Shown: one piece after another, positions 1 through 6,776 of the stretch
Position numbering within the stretch: position 1 is the first letter of the stretch
How the letters are laid out: every line of letters starts with the position of its first letter
Assembly: GCA_005793785.1 (NCBI GenBank)
Contig: SXPW01000020.1
Coordinates: 1-16,141, forward strand
Length of the DNA stretch: 16,141 nt
Direction: 5' to 3'
Source of the DNA: Actinomycetota bacterium
Lineage (GTDB): Bacteria; Actinomycetota; Acidimicrobiia; Acidimicrobiales; Ilumatobacteraceae
The notes under the pieces: generated by a model
Databases searched by the model: none
Seen by the model: only the letters and a program-made list of their open reading frames with translations
Told to the model about the DNA's origin: nothing
Position numbers and translations under genes: made by a program

Positions 1-18
1 CCGCCCGCGTCGGGCTGA

Positions 19-1011
19 CTAACGGAATTCGGCCGACGAGTACTGGCCGATTCGGTCGGCCCGGTGTCGCGTATCGATGGTGCGGATGGTGCCGCTGCGC
101 ACTCGCATGACGAGGCTTTGCGACGTCGCGCCGTAGGCGTCATATCGAACACCTCGCAACAGGTCGCCGTCGGTGACGCCCGTGGCAGCGAAGAAGGCGT
201 CCTCGCACCGAACGAGGTCGTCCGTGGTGAGTACGCGATTCATGTCGATACCCGACGCCTTGGCCAACGCCCGATCCTGATCGCCGCGAGCCCAGAGCAA
301 GCCTTGAATCTCGCCGCCGAGTGCCTTGATGGCGGCAGCTGAGGTGACACCCTCGGGAGTGCCACCGATGCCCATCAGGGCGTCGACACCGGTTTGGGGC
401 CACGCTGCGGCGATGGCTCCGAAGATGTCGCCATCGGTGATCATCTTGATGCGACACCCGGCGGCACGGATTTCACCGACGAGATCGTCGTGACGCGGCC
501 GATCGAGCACAACGATGGTGAGTTCGTTGAGCGTCTTGTGTTTCGCTCGGGCGATCGAATCCAGGTTGTGTCGCACCGATTTGGTGATGTCGATTGCACC
601 GCGCGCCTCGGGGCCGACCGCAATCTTGTTCATGTAAACGAACGGCCCGGGATTGAACATCGATCCACGCTCGGCGACGGCAATGACGCTCAGTGCATTT
701 CCGCGACCGAGCGAGGTGAGCGTAGTTCCATCGATCGGATCGACGGCGACGTCGGTGACTGGTTTGCTGCCGTTACCGACGTGTTCGCCGTTGAACAACA
801 TCGGTGCTTCATCCTTCTCGCCTTCCCCGATGACGACGACACCGTCCATGTTCACCGTCTCCAACAAGTTGCGCATTGCGTCGACGGCCGCACCATCGGC
901 GGCATTCTTGTCGCCCCGACCAACCCATCTGCTTGCAGCGAGCGCGGCCGATTCCGTCACCCGCACGAGTTCCATCGCCAAGTTGCGGTCGGGCTTGTTC
1001 GCGAGTGGCAC
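19..1011 (-). CDS. glpX: Class II fructose-1,6-bisphosphatase (GlpX)
   Basis: This enzyme hydrolyses fructose 1,6-bisphosphate to fructose 6-phosphate in cytosolic gluconeogenesis. The N-terminal PDRNLAMELVRVTE block, the WVGRGDK segment (about 29-35), the GEGEKDEAPML stretch (about 62-72), the metal/phosphate site DPIDGTT (91-97) and GIGGTPEG are all intact, and the length of about 330 aa is normal for the family. The frame is open up to 1077, and an ATG at 1056 would add 15 residues. I chose GTG 1011 because a TAATTT box ends exactly 7 nt before it, which fits a leaderless start, and because the family homology begins only a few residues later. The gene is divergent from the 131-aa gene at 1055, with 43 bp between the starts. 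Identity is nearly certain; only the start is open. Confidence 0.95.
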   Translation of the reverse strand: MPLANKPDRNLAMELVRVTESAALAASRWVGRGDKNAADGAAVDAMRNLLETVNMDGVVVIGEGEKDEAPMLFNGEHVGNGSKPVTDVAVDPIDGTTLTSLGRGNALSVIAVAERGSMFNPGPFVYMNKIAVGPEARGAIDITKSVRHNLDSIARAKHKTLNELTIVVLDRPRHDDLVGEIRAAGCRIKMITDGDIFGAIAAAWPQTGVDALMGIGGTPEGVTSAAAIKALGGEIQGLLWARGDQDRALAKASGIDMNRVLTTDDLVRCEDAFFAATGVTDGDLLRGVRYDAYGATSQSLVMRVRSGTIRTIDTRHRADRIGQYSSAEFR

Positions 1012-1018
1012 CAAGCCC

Positions 1019-1024
1019 AAATTA
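1019..1024 (-). promoter_or_regulatory. Predicted -10 box of leaderless glpX
   Basis: Reads TAATTT on the minus strand, with 7 nt to the GTG at 1011. No Shine-Dalgarno sequence is needed if transcription starts at the start codon. I see no clear -35. Confidence 0.5.
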
Positions 1025-1041
1025 CTCCATTCCGCACCTAC

Positions 1042-1047
1042 TAGCGT
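1042..1047 (+). promoter_or_regulatory. Predicted -10 box of the 131-aa gene
   Basis: TAGCGT followed by 7 nt and the ATG at 1055. No Shine-Dalgarno precedes the ATG. The same hexamer and spacing recur before the next gene (1465-1470). Confidence 0.5.
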
Positions 1048-1054
1048 TCGGCGC

Positions 1055-1450
1055 ATGGACGAGTGGGATCCCCGCAATCCCGAGTCACCGACCGTGCGCT
1101 ACGACCTCGCCGATTGGTCGTTGGAAGAGCGAGTCGAATTGGTGGAGATGCTCGCGGAGGCCGACATTCGTCATGATTGGGACGGCAACGAGTTGTTGGT
1201 GCCGGCGTCGGCGGAGTCGGCGGTCGACGCCATCTTGGACGAGGTGGAGGATGCAAGCGAGGTTCCCGCGGGGCTCGCCGGCGAGTTGGAGGAATTCGAG
1301 TTGGACGATTGGTCCACTGCCGACCGTGTGGAGTTCGCCGCGGTGCTCGTCGAGCGTGGCATCGGACACCGCTGGGAGGACAATCTGCTCCTCGTCGGAG
1401 TCGACGACGCCGATGCGGTCGAGGATTTGTTGGATGAGTTCGACCGTTAG
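1055..1450 (+). CDS. Acidic protein with two tandem copies of a ~50-aa domain
   Basis: A 131-aa soluble, strongly acidic protein with no signal peptide or membrane segment. It consists of two copies of one module, residues about 16-66 and 81-130. Each copy has the order DW-S-x3-RVE, a hydrophobic helix, an I-x-H-x-W-(D/E) turn, a short LLV strand, and an A-(V/E)-D-x-(L/I)-LDE helix. The alternation suggests a small alpha/beta unit, possibly a ligand- or protein-binding domain of the DUF2007 kind, but I cannot assign a named family and no catalytic residues are evident. It begins the + strand run to 3594, and the J-domain gene follows after 27 bp with its own -10 box. The frame is open further upstream, but that part overlaps glpX and lacks the repeat, so ATG 1055 is preferred. 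Confidence 0.8.
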   Translation: MDEWDPRNPESPTVRYDLADWSLEERVELVEMLAEADIRHDWDGNELLVPASAESAVDAILDEVEDASEVPAGLAGELEEFELDDWSTADRVEFAAVLVERGIGHRWEDNLLLVGVDDADAVEDLLDEFDR

Positions 1451-1464
1451 TCACGGTCGCTCAG

Positions 1465-1470
1465 TAGCGT
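1465..1470 (+). promoter_or_regulatory. Predicted -10 box of the J-domain gene
   Basis: TAGCGT with 7 nt to the GTG at 1478. It lies in the 27-bp gap after the preceding gene and suggests a separate leaderless transcript. Confidence 0.45.
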
Positions 1471-1477
1471 TTCGCGG

Positions 1478-2197
1478 GTGACCGAGGACCCGTCACCACT
1501 TCTCGCCGAGGTTGAGATCTTCCATTCGCGAATGCAGTCGCCGACGCGACGACTGTCGCTCGGTCACTTGGTGTTGCCGGTCGACCCCGCACCGGGATTG
1601 GGTGGTCTCCTCCTCGGAGGCATCGTGGCGGCGCACCTCCACGAGGTGGACGAGGAACTCGTTCCCGACGTGCATCGACTGTTGCTGCAGGTCGACCGTG
1701 GTGATCGCGTCGTACAACCTCGACTGCTGCACCGGTACCAGATCGATCGCCAGGGGTTGTCCCGAAGTCGTCATCGGTTGGTTGGAGACGGTGAACAGCT
1801 GCGATACGAGTTCGAATCCAACGGCAGCGCGCTGCAGCAGGTGCTCGGTGCCATCTACTCACTGGAACGCCTCGACGTGTTGGCTCGCCACGCACTCGTG
1901 CCCGTGGTGCACAAGGCGATGCGTTGGCGAGGACCGATGGATGCACGGTTCCTCTCGTATTTGGCCGGGAGTGCGACCTCATCACTCACTGCAATGACCG
2001 ATCCTCGGGCGTGGGCGCTGGAACTGCTCGGGTTCCCGGCCGGAACGGTGAGCCCGACCAAACGAGACGTGCAACGTCGGTACCGTGAGAGTTTGCGCGA
2101 CGCCCACCCCGATCACGGTGGCAGCATCACCGAGGCGGGGCAGCGCATCGAACAACTCGGTGAAGCGCGTCGGGTGCTCCTGTCGTCGCTCGCCTGA
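1478..2197 (+). CDS. J-domain (DnaJ-like) protein
   Basis: A 239-aa protein. The C-terminal about 60 residues (175-235) look like a J-domain: a helix with ALELLGF, a basic helix (RDVQRRYRESLRDA), the HPD tripeptide at 210-212, then a helix ending in LGEARRVLL. J-domains stimulate Hsp70 (DnaK) ATPase through HPD. The N-terminal about 170 residues carry no zinc fingers or Gly/Phe linker, so this is not canonical DnaJ. They contain predicted beta strands and one helical stretch (about 117-145) that I cannot assign. The start is GTG 1478, 7 nt after a TAGCGT box. The stop is two bases before an alternative GTG of the next gene and overlaps the Shine-Dalgarno of that gene, so the two are probably cotranscribed. 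The client and partner are unknown. Confidence 0.8.
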   Translation: MTEDPSPLLAEVEIFHSRMQSPTRRLSLGHLVLPVDPAPGLGGLLLGGIVAAHLHEVDEELVPDVHRLLLQVDRGDRVVQPRLLHRYQIDRQGLSRSRHRLVGDGEQLRYEFESNGSALQQVLGAIYSLERLDVLARHALVPVVHKAMRWRGPMDARFLSYLAGSATSSLTAMTDPRAWALELLGFPAGTVSPTKRDVQRRYRESLRDAHPDHGGSITEAGQRIEQLGEARRVLLSSLA

Positions 2198-2208
2198 GGG
2201 TGGCTCCG

Positions 2209-2844
2209 ATGATTCGTGGAGTCATTCTGTTTCCCGGCGCTGGTTCGGGTGCCGAGCATCCATCGCTCCGCGCAATCGAGACGATGCTCGCGCCGGTGCC
2301 CGTGCAGCGGGTGGACTTTCCCTATCGACGTGCGGGTCGAAAACTTCCCGACCGTGCACCGTTACTGATTTCTGCGGTTCGCGACGCCCTGCAAGAGGCG
2401 TGCGAACAATGGGCGTGCAATCCAAGCGATGTAGTCATTGGTGGTCGCTCGATGGGCGGACGAATGTGCTCGATGGCGGTGGCCGGATTCACCGGCAACG
2501 AGCGCGCGACGGAGCCGGAGGCCACCGTGTCACCGAACGACGAGCCGCTCGGCGTCGCTGGTCTCGTGTGTGTGAGTTATCCATTGCATCCACCCAAGAA
2601 ACCAACCAACTTGCGCGTCGCACACTTGCCCTATGTTCGGGTGCCGTCGCTCTTTGTCAGCGGCACCCGCGACGAGTTTGCCTCGCCCGCCGAACTACGC
2701 CGGTGCCTCGCCGTCATCCCGACGACGCCCGAGGTGCAATTGGTGGATGGCGCCCGTCATGACTTGCGCGGCAAGGACGAGGTGGTCGCAGGAATGATCG
2801 CCGATTGGGTGCAACGGCAAGAGTCGTCACCGTCGCGCTCCTAG
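2209..2844 (+). CDS. Small alpha/beta-hydrolase (TEX30/KANL3-like, dienelactone-hydrolase-related)
   Basis: A 211-aa cytosolic alpha/beta-hydrolase. Visible features are the N-terminal strand and oxyanion loop (GVILFPGAGSG), the nucleophile elbow GGRSMGG with Ser81, the conserved YPLHPPKKP loop (124-132) typical of the TEX30/KANL3-like group, the acid Asp155 in SGTRDEFA, and His184 in GARHDL. The full Ser-Asp-His triad is therefore present and an active hydrolase is expected; the substrate is unknown. ATG 2209 is chosen because the GAGGG straddling the previous stop lies about 8 nt upstream. An in-frame GTG at 2200 would add three residues. The gene sits directly after the J-domain gene and is likely translated with it. 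Family placement rests on the motif order and the PLHPP loop. Confidence 0.88.
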   Translation: MIRGVILFPGAGSGAEHPSLRAIETMLAPVPVQRVDFPYRRAGRKLPDRAPLLISAVRDALQEACEQWACNPSDVVIGGRSMGGRMCSMAVAGFTGNERATEPEATVSPNDEPLGVAGLVCVSYPLHPPKKPTNLRVAHLPYVRVPSLFVSGTRDEFASPAELRRCLAVIPTTPEVQLVDGARHDLRGKDEVVAGMIADWVQRQESSPSRS

Positions 2845-2856
2845 CCTGCAAGTGCC

Positions 2857-3594
2857 GTGCGTGGATCAGGGACCCTCATCAACACCGTGCTGGTGATCGC
2901 CGGCAGCGGTCTTGGAGTTCTCGTCGGCGACAGGATTCCCGAGCGAATGCGCACCACGTTGTTGCAGGTGATCGGTCTCGTCACCGTCGCGCTTGGCGTT
3001 AGCGACGCAATCGACACACGAAACATGGTGTTTCCGCTGGTGGGCATGGCCCTCGGCGCACTGCTTGGCGAGGCGTTGCGTATCGAGGACCGACTCGAAG
3101 CGCTCGGGGCTTTCCTACAGAAACGATTCGATCGTGGCGCTACGGCGGTGCAAATCGTTGGTGACTCGTCCGGCATTGAGCCGACGAATGAGCGGAATTT
3201 CGTGAAGGGATTCGTGACTGCTTCAGCCCTGTACTGCATCGGGCCACTCACGGTCCTCGGCGCCATCGAGGACGCGAGCGGCGACACGCCGCAGCTGTAC
3301 ATCATCAAGGGTCTCCTCGATGGTTTCGTCTCCATCATGTTCGCTGCGACCTACGGCATCGGCGTGGCGTTCAGTGCGCTCTCGGTGCTCGTCGTGCAGG
3401 GTGGGCTCACCCTCGGTGGAACCGGGCTCGATGCGTTGCTCGATGATCGTATGCGTACGGAGTTGTTCGCCGCCGGGGGACTCGCCGTCATCGGCATCGG
3501 ACTCAACCTCCTGCAGGTGACGAGGATTCGTCTCGCCAACCTGTTGCCCGGGCTCGTCCTGACGCCGATCCTCGTGGCAGTGTTCGCCGTCTAA
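2857..3594 (+). CDS. DUF554 family integral membrane protein (YqgA/YdfK-like)
   Basis: A 245-aa polytopic inner-membrane protein of the DUF554 family. It starts with the characteristic GTLINT segment and has hydrophobic spans at about 9-25, 36-50, 58-72, 117-137, 153-180, 205-221 and 227-244. The hydrophilic stretch after span 3 (about 73-115) leads into the FVTASALYCIGPLTVLGAI signature, and the intact KGLLDGFVSI motif follows. The molecular function of the family is not established to my knowledge, although the glycine-rich helices suggest a channel or transporter. GTG 2857 is chosen because family homology begins at GTLINT. A TAGCCT hexamer at 2842-2847 overlaps the stop of the preceding gene and could be a -10 box, though its 9-nt spacing is longer than elsewhere in the window. 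The gene is convergent with the clamp-like gene, 15 bp apart. Confidence 0.9.
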   Translation: MRGSGTLINTVLVIAGSGLGVLVGDRIPERMRTTLLQVIGLVTVALGVSDAIDTRNMVFPLVGMALGALLGEALRIEDRLEALGAFLQKRFDRGATAVQIVGDSSGIEPTNERNFVKGFVTASALYCIGPLTVLGAIEDASGDTPQLYIIKGLLDGFVSIMFAATYGIGVAFSALSVLVVQGGLTLGGTGLDALLDDRMRTELFAAGGLAVIGIGLNLLQVTRIRLANLLPGLVLTPILVAVFAV

Positions 3595-3609
3595 CGCGCC
3601 GACTACGTC

Positions 3610-4827
3610 CTAGTCGTCCCACACCTCGGGTTGCACCTTCGGCTTCACCGTGCGGCGACGAGATCGACGCTGTGGCGGCAGGGCCGCTTCAGCGGCAAAC
3701 GGTTCCAGTACGCCCCGCAGGCGGCCGGCCTCGGTGGACAAGAGCCGCAGGCCTTGTGCCAACCCGAGGAGGTTGTCGGACAGGATGTCGATGGCCAGGT
3801 GGACGACACCCTTGTCGAACCACAAGCGCGTGACCGTGCCACTCTGGTTGTGGGCGTTGATCTCGCGGAGCAATTCCGCGCTCTCGTTGGCGTCGCGAGT
3901 AACCGCCGTGGAGAGTCGCACCAACGGTGCCTCATCGCCATCGCGCTGATACATGTCGACCGACATCACGACGCCGTCGTGTCGCACGGCGACGGTGCCG
4001 TCGGAGGTGGTCTGGTACTCGAACTTCTCGCGATCGAGGATCTTGACGATGCGTTCCTGCAACTTGACCGCGGGTGCCAGCACCATCTTGGCCACGATGT
4101 AGTGGGTGTCGCTCTCCAGCACGATGTTGAGCGACTCCTTCGGATCGAAGGAGAGCGTCCAGTTGGTGTCCTCGTCCACGCAGTTGTAGAGGATGTTCAT
4201 CATGTCGGGGTCGACTTTGATCTGACCCGAGCCAGTGGTGGTTGCCGCCGTGCTGGCCCGCATGACGTACAGCCGAGCCGATGTCCAATCGCTCGACACG
4301 CGAAGTTCGCCATCACCGATCTGCATTGTGAAGTGGTCGGGGGTCTTGCGTTCGTCGTCTTCGTCGGTCATGTTGGTTTCGAACGGAGGGTTTGCGCCAG
4401 AGAAGATGGTGTAGAGGAGTTCCTTGCCCCCGAGTGAGGCCGAGGCGGCGCTCGGGGTGGAGGCGATACGGCGGGACTTCGGCATCGGAATGCTGGTGCA
4501 CGGCAGGGTCTGTTTGCCGGACGCCGATTCGGACGTGACCATGCCATTGGAGATACTGAAGCCGACCGTGCCCGATGCGGCACGGGGTCGCGCCGCGTTG
4601 GCCACGATGGTGAGCGGCAACTTGTACGCACCGGAGAAATCAGCAGAGTCACCGGTGATGGTGATGGAGAACTCGTTCGCAACGACGAGCCACGTTCGAC
4701 GTCCGTTTTCGCAGTACACGGTGATTCCCGGAACGTTGATGCCTTCGGTGCGGAACATCATGAGCGATTCAAAGATGTGGCGCAATTCCGTCGTCTCGAC
4801 GAGACCGAGTGAAACGGTGGTCCTCAT
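3610..4827 (-). CDS. Sliding-clamp-like protein fused to a YbjN/type III chaperone-like domain
   Basis: A 405-aa protein in three parts. Residues about 1-110 and 133-250 each resemble a DNA polymerase III beta-clamp domain: alternating strands with a basic or neutral helix, a strand in place of the clamp's (I/L)xVPxxxL (residues 67-74), and a C-terminal hairpin. In the second copy ESLNIVLESD followed by HYIVAKMVL (231-250) mirrors the end of clamp domain III. A Ser/Pro/Ala linker (about 110-132) separates the two. Residues about 252-377 resemble YbjN: a helix, the FEYQTTSDGTVAV hairpin, RHDGVVMSV, an LLREINAHN helix, a strand pair and a long final helix. A basic tail (385-398) follows. Only two clamp-like domains are present where DnaN has three, so it is not the replicative clamp. 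The ATG overlaps the stop of the 119-aa gene (ATGA), with AAAGGA upstream. The role is unknown; peptide binding or DNA-associated scaffolding is inference. Confidence 0.8.
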   Translation of the reverse strand: MRTTVSLGLVETTELRHIFESLMMFRTEGINVPGITVYCENGRRTWLVVANEFSITITGDSADFSGAYKLPLTIVANAARPRAASGTVGFSISNGMVTSESASGKQTLPCTSIPMPKSRRIASTPSAASASLGGKELLYTIFSGANPPFETNMTDEDDERKTPDHFTMQIGDGELRVSSDWTSARLYVMRASTAATTTGSGQIKVDPDMMNILYNCVDEDTNWTLSFDPKESLNIVLESDTHYIVAKMVLAPAVKLQERIVKILDREKFEYQTTSDGTVAVRHDGVVMSVDMYQRDGDEAPLVRLSTAVTRDANESAELLREINAHNQSGTVTRLWFDKGVVHLAIDILSDNLLGLAQGLRLLSTEAGRLRGVLEPFAAEAALPPQRRSRRRTVKPKVQPEVWDD

Positions 4828-5183
4828 TGGGGTCCTTTCGAATTGGTGGAGGTGGGAATGTTGGCTCGTTCATAACCAAGGGGTGTGGAACGGGAGTGTT
4901 CGGCGACCTCGTTCACCCAGGAGTGGTCGTTCGGTGCGCGGGAGACGGTGCTCGGAATGGTGGTGGCGGTGATCGGTGCATCGCGGTGGCGATCAGCCAC
5001 GACGTTGAGCCAGTTGGTGAGTGCGCGCAGCTCGCGCGCGGAGATGGTGATGACCACCTCGTCGATGTCGTGCTGCACGGACTGCGACGAGAGCAGAGCG
5101 CCGAGTCCGGCATCGGATGCCGCAGTGAGCAACTGACGAATTGCGCTCGCAGAAATGCGGAGCGTGTGGTCGGGCTGGGTCAT
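4824..5183 (-). CDS. Small conserved-looking protein, first gene of a two-gene operon
   Basis: A 119-aa protein of unrecognised family. Residues 8-33 form a predicted helix (SASAIRQLLTAASDAGLGALL), followed by strand EVVITIS (42-48) and amphipathic helix ARELRALTNWLNVVADRH (49-66). The last about 50 residues are Ser/Thr/Pro-rich and probably disordered. ATG 5183 is favoured over longer starts because AGGAGG lies 5-6 nt upstream; the frame is open to 5357, but the extra residues look non-coding. The stop overlaps the start of the clamp-like/YbjN gene by 4 nt, a standard sign of translational coupling, so the products probably work together. Function is unknown. Confidence 0.75.
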   Translation of the reverse strand: MTQPDHTLRISASAIRQLLTAASDAGLGALLSSQSVQHDIDEVVITISARELRALTNWLNVVADRHRDAPITATTIPSTVSRAPNDHSWVNEVAEHSRSTPLGYERANIPTSTNSKGPQ

Positions 5184-5222
5184 CAGTGCCTCCTGGCTGG
5201 GGTGGTGGGAACGGGGGACGAA

Positions 5223-5228
5223 ACCATA
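5223..5228 (-). promoter_or_regulatory. Possible -10 box for the 119-aa / clamp-like operon
   Basis: TATGGT on the minus strand, 39 nt upstream of ATG 5183, would give a short leader holding the AGGAGG site. No good -35 is visible, so the call is weak. The 194-bp gap 5184-5377 otherwise contains only a short hairpin near the end of the Nudix gene. Confidence 0.3.
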
Positions 5229-5344
5229 GACGAGCGGTGTGTGGCAGTGGTGGCATCCAGCGGCAGAAAGGAGAAAAGCACCGCCGGATGCACCACCAGC
5301 ACCTGCTACGCACGCAGCGACGGGTGGTGTGCAATCGAACCAGG

Positions 5345-5360
5345 ACGGTGTCGCCACCGT
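5345..5360 (-). terminator. Short hairpin after the Nudix-type gene
   Basis: A 6-bp perfect stem (ACGGTG/CACCGT) with a TCGC-type tetraloop begins 18 nt past the Nudix gene stop. There is no T-run after it, so at best it is a weak or U-less terminator. Confidence 0.3.
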
Positions 5361-5377
5361 ACGCGTGGGTAACTTCG

Positions 5378-6649
5378 CTAGTCGGAGGAGTCGCTCTTGC
5401 CGAGGCTGTCGAGGCGGAGGAGGAACGGCAGGTTTTCGCTGGCGGGGTCGAGCCGGAAGAGGGCCGCCGGCTTGCCGTAACGCTCGAAGGTAGGTCTCGA
5501 TTCGCCGGCCACCGGGGCAAGGAAGCCGATTTTTTGCATCTTGCGGGCGAAATTGGCGGGGTCGAGCGGCTTCAGGAGCCGTGGCGGCTTGGGGAGCCGT
5601 GTGCTCGACGCCATTCGGGCGAGACGTGTGTGTAGTTCGATCTGGCGGCCGATGTCGGCACGCTGATTCAGGTACCGCGAGGCCAACCCATCGTGCGACT
5701 TGATCTCCGCCACGAAATGGTCCGAGACCAGATCGGGTCGTGCCTCCGCCTGGGATGGCAGCATCATCGCCAATTCATTCACGATGCGTCTCAGATCGGG
5801 TGCGCGCTCGGCGTTCGTTCGTTCGAGCCGCAGGAGGTACTCACGCACGCGGTCGGCATGGCCTGGGCGTTCAGCGGCCTCGGCAGAGTCGAGCGATTCG
5901 TGGAACATGGCTTCATAGACGCGCCGGAGTTCGCCGAGGGTGAACTCACCCCGACAGAACTTGGTGGCCAGGGGGGTGGTGATCAGCAGGTTGCGAACGT
6001 GGCTAATGGCCTTCAGGACGATGTCTTCGTGGTCGAACTCCAACCGGTTGGGTCTGGCAAGCACGTCGACCAACGGCCGGAACTGGACCCGGCTGACGTG
6101 GCCCACGGCGTCGTCGGGATGTGCCGCTACATCGCGGTCGTCACCCACGATCGCCACGTATGCCACGGAGATGGTTCGTCCGCTGCGGGGATCGCGATCG
6201 GCGTCACCAAAGGCCGCCACTTGGTGGAGGTCGTCCTCGGTGAGGCGGAGTGTGGTCTCGCGGGCGAGCACCCGTAACGCCGCCTGTACAAGGGTGGTGT
6301 CGGGGGTGGGGCCAGTCCCGTATGCGTCACCCAACAATGTGTTGCCAACGTGTCCGCCGGGGAGGGCCCAATGGTGGGCGGGATGGCGATCCACCCGTTC
6401 GACCCGCCGGGGGGCACGGGGGTTGCTGCGTCTGGTCAATTGGTTCTGATCAATGAAGGCGTCCGACCCCCGCCGTTGCACCACCCCTATATGGGGGAGG
6501 TCATTTCTGAGGCTGAGCAGCACCACATCAACGGCAACATGGAAATCCGGGACCCTGGGGCTCGGGGCGGTTATGGTTCGGGACGACCTGGCATCGAGCG
6601 ATACCGCGGGCTTTCGTGAGGGTCTGGCGCGTCGAGGTTGTGGGGACAT
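5378..6649 (-). CDS. Nudix-like domain protein with interrupted NrtR-type winged helix
   Basis: A 423-aa protein. Residues about 36-195 form a Nudix-like domain with HWALPGGHV (93-101) and the following helix. At the Nudix box, where the family has R-E-U-x-E-E, this protein has R126-V-L-A-R-E131: two catalytic glutamates are lost and only the last is kept. Pyrophosphohydrolase activity is therefore doubtful, as in NrtR regulators that sense ADP-ribose-type ligands. There is a 30-residue insert before the WALPGG strand. Residues 235-254 (FTLGELRRVYEAMFHESLD) match the first part of the NrtR winged helix, and its continuation (DPANFARKM..GKPAALFRLD) appears only at 363-401. About 107 charged, mostly helical residues lie between. 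The start is ATG 6649, with a TATAGC box 10 nt upstream. A role as transcription factor or nucleotide-responsive adaptor is inferred. Confidence 0.82.
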   Translation of the reverse strand: MSPQPRRARPSRKPAVSLDARSSRTITAPSPRVPDFHVAVDVVLLSLRNDLPHIGVVQRRGSDAFIDQNQLTRRSNPRAPRRVERVDRHPAHHWALPGGHVGNTLLGDAYGTGPTPDTTLVQAALRVLARETTLRLTEDDLHQVAAFGDADRDPRSGRTISVAYVAIVGDDRDVAAHPDDAVGHVSRVQFRPLVDVLARPNRLEFDHEDIVLKAISHVRNLLITTPLATKFCRGEFTLGELRRVYEAMFHESLDSAEAAERPGHADRVREYLLRLERTNAERAPDLRRIVNELAMMLPSQAEARPDLVSDHFVAEIKSHDGLASRYLNQRADIGRQIELHTRLARMASSTRLPKPPRLLKPLDPANFARKMQKIGFLAPVAGESRPTFERYGKPAALFRLDPASENLPFLLRLDSLGKSDSSD

Positions 6650-6667
6650 GGTGTCGCCTGCTATATT
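6638..6667 (+). promoter_or_regulatory. Candidate sigma-A-like promoter of the sigma/AAA+ operon
   Basis: TTGTGG (6638-6643), an 18-bp spacer and TATATT (6662-6667; 5 of 6 bases match consensus). Transcription would start near 6674, giving about 100 nt of leader before GTG 6777. The -35 lies within the start of the divergent Nudix-type gene. Confidence 0.5.
6660..6665 (-). promoter_or_regulatory. Candidate -10 of the Nudix-type gene, overlapping the opposite -10
   Basis: TATAGC on the minus strand, 10 nt before ATG 6649, so the transcript would have only a few leader bases. It shares four base pairs with TATATT on the other strand. GGGACA lies 18 bp upstream as a possible -35. Confidence 0.4.
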
Positions 6668-6708
6668 GGTCGGTTCCGAATGTTGTCCCCCATCTTACGG
6701 TCAAAATG

Positions 6709-6720
6709 TCACAGAAGTGA
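6709..6720. promoter_or_regulatory. Small inverted repeat, possible operator
   Basis: TCAC-AGAA-GTGA lies between the divergent Nudix-type and sigma-like genes, downstream of the predicted + strand start. It could be a regulator site, perhaps for the winged-helix protein itself, but four-base arms arise easily by chance. Confidence 0.2.
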
Positions 6721-6755
6721 TGATGGTGTGCGTAATTACAAGAAAGGAGACAAGT

Positions 6756-6767
6756 ATGTGTAAATAG
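6756..6767 (+). other. Three-codon minigene (Met-Cys-Lys-stop) with a strong ribosome binding site
   Basis: AAAGGAG with optimal spacing precedes ATG TGT AAA TAG. This is the best Shine-Dalgarno in the intergenic region. The ATG is in the same frame as the sigma-like gene but is cut off by TAG. It may serve reinitiation or leader control, or reflect a start displaced by mutation. Confidence 0.4.
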
Positions 6768-6776
6768 ACTCATACC

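Noticed and set aside
394..1044. Long plus-strand frames opposite glpX
   Set aside because: They are antisense shadows of a highly conserved gene; composition is as expected for the complementary strand.
1057..1077. Longer glpX start at 1077 or ATG 1056
   Set aside because: The upstream residues do not resemble the family, no ribosome site is visible, and GTG 1011 has an ideally spaced TAATTT box.
3601..3615. GACTA-CGTCC-TAGTC hairpin between the DUF554 and clamp-like genes
   Set aside because: Only 5 bp, no T-run, and it overlaps the stop of the clamp-like gene; too weak to call a terminator.
3610..4827. Calling the clamp-like gene dnaN
   Set aside because: It has two clamp-like domains instead of three, a fused C-terminal domain and a non-replication neighbourhood.
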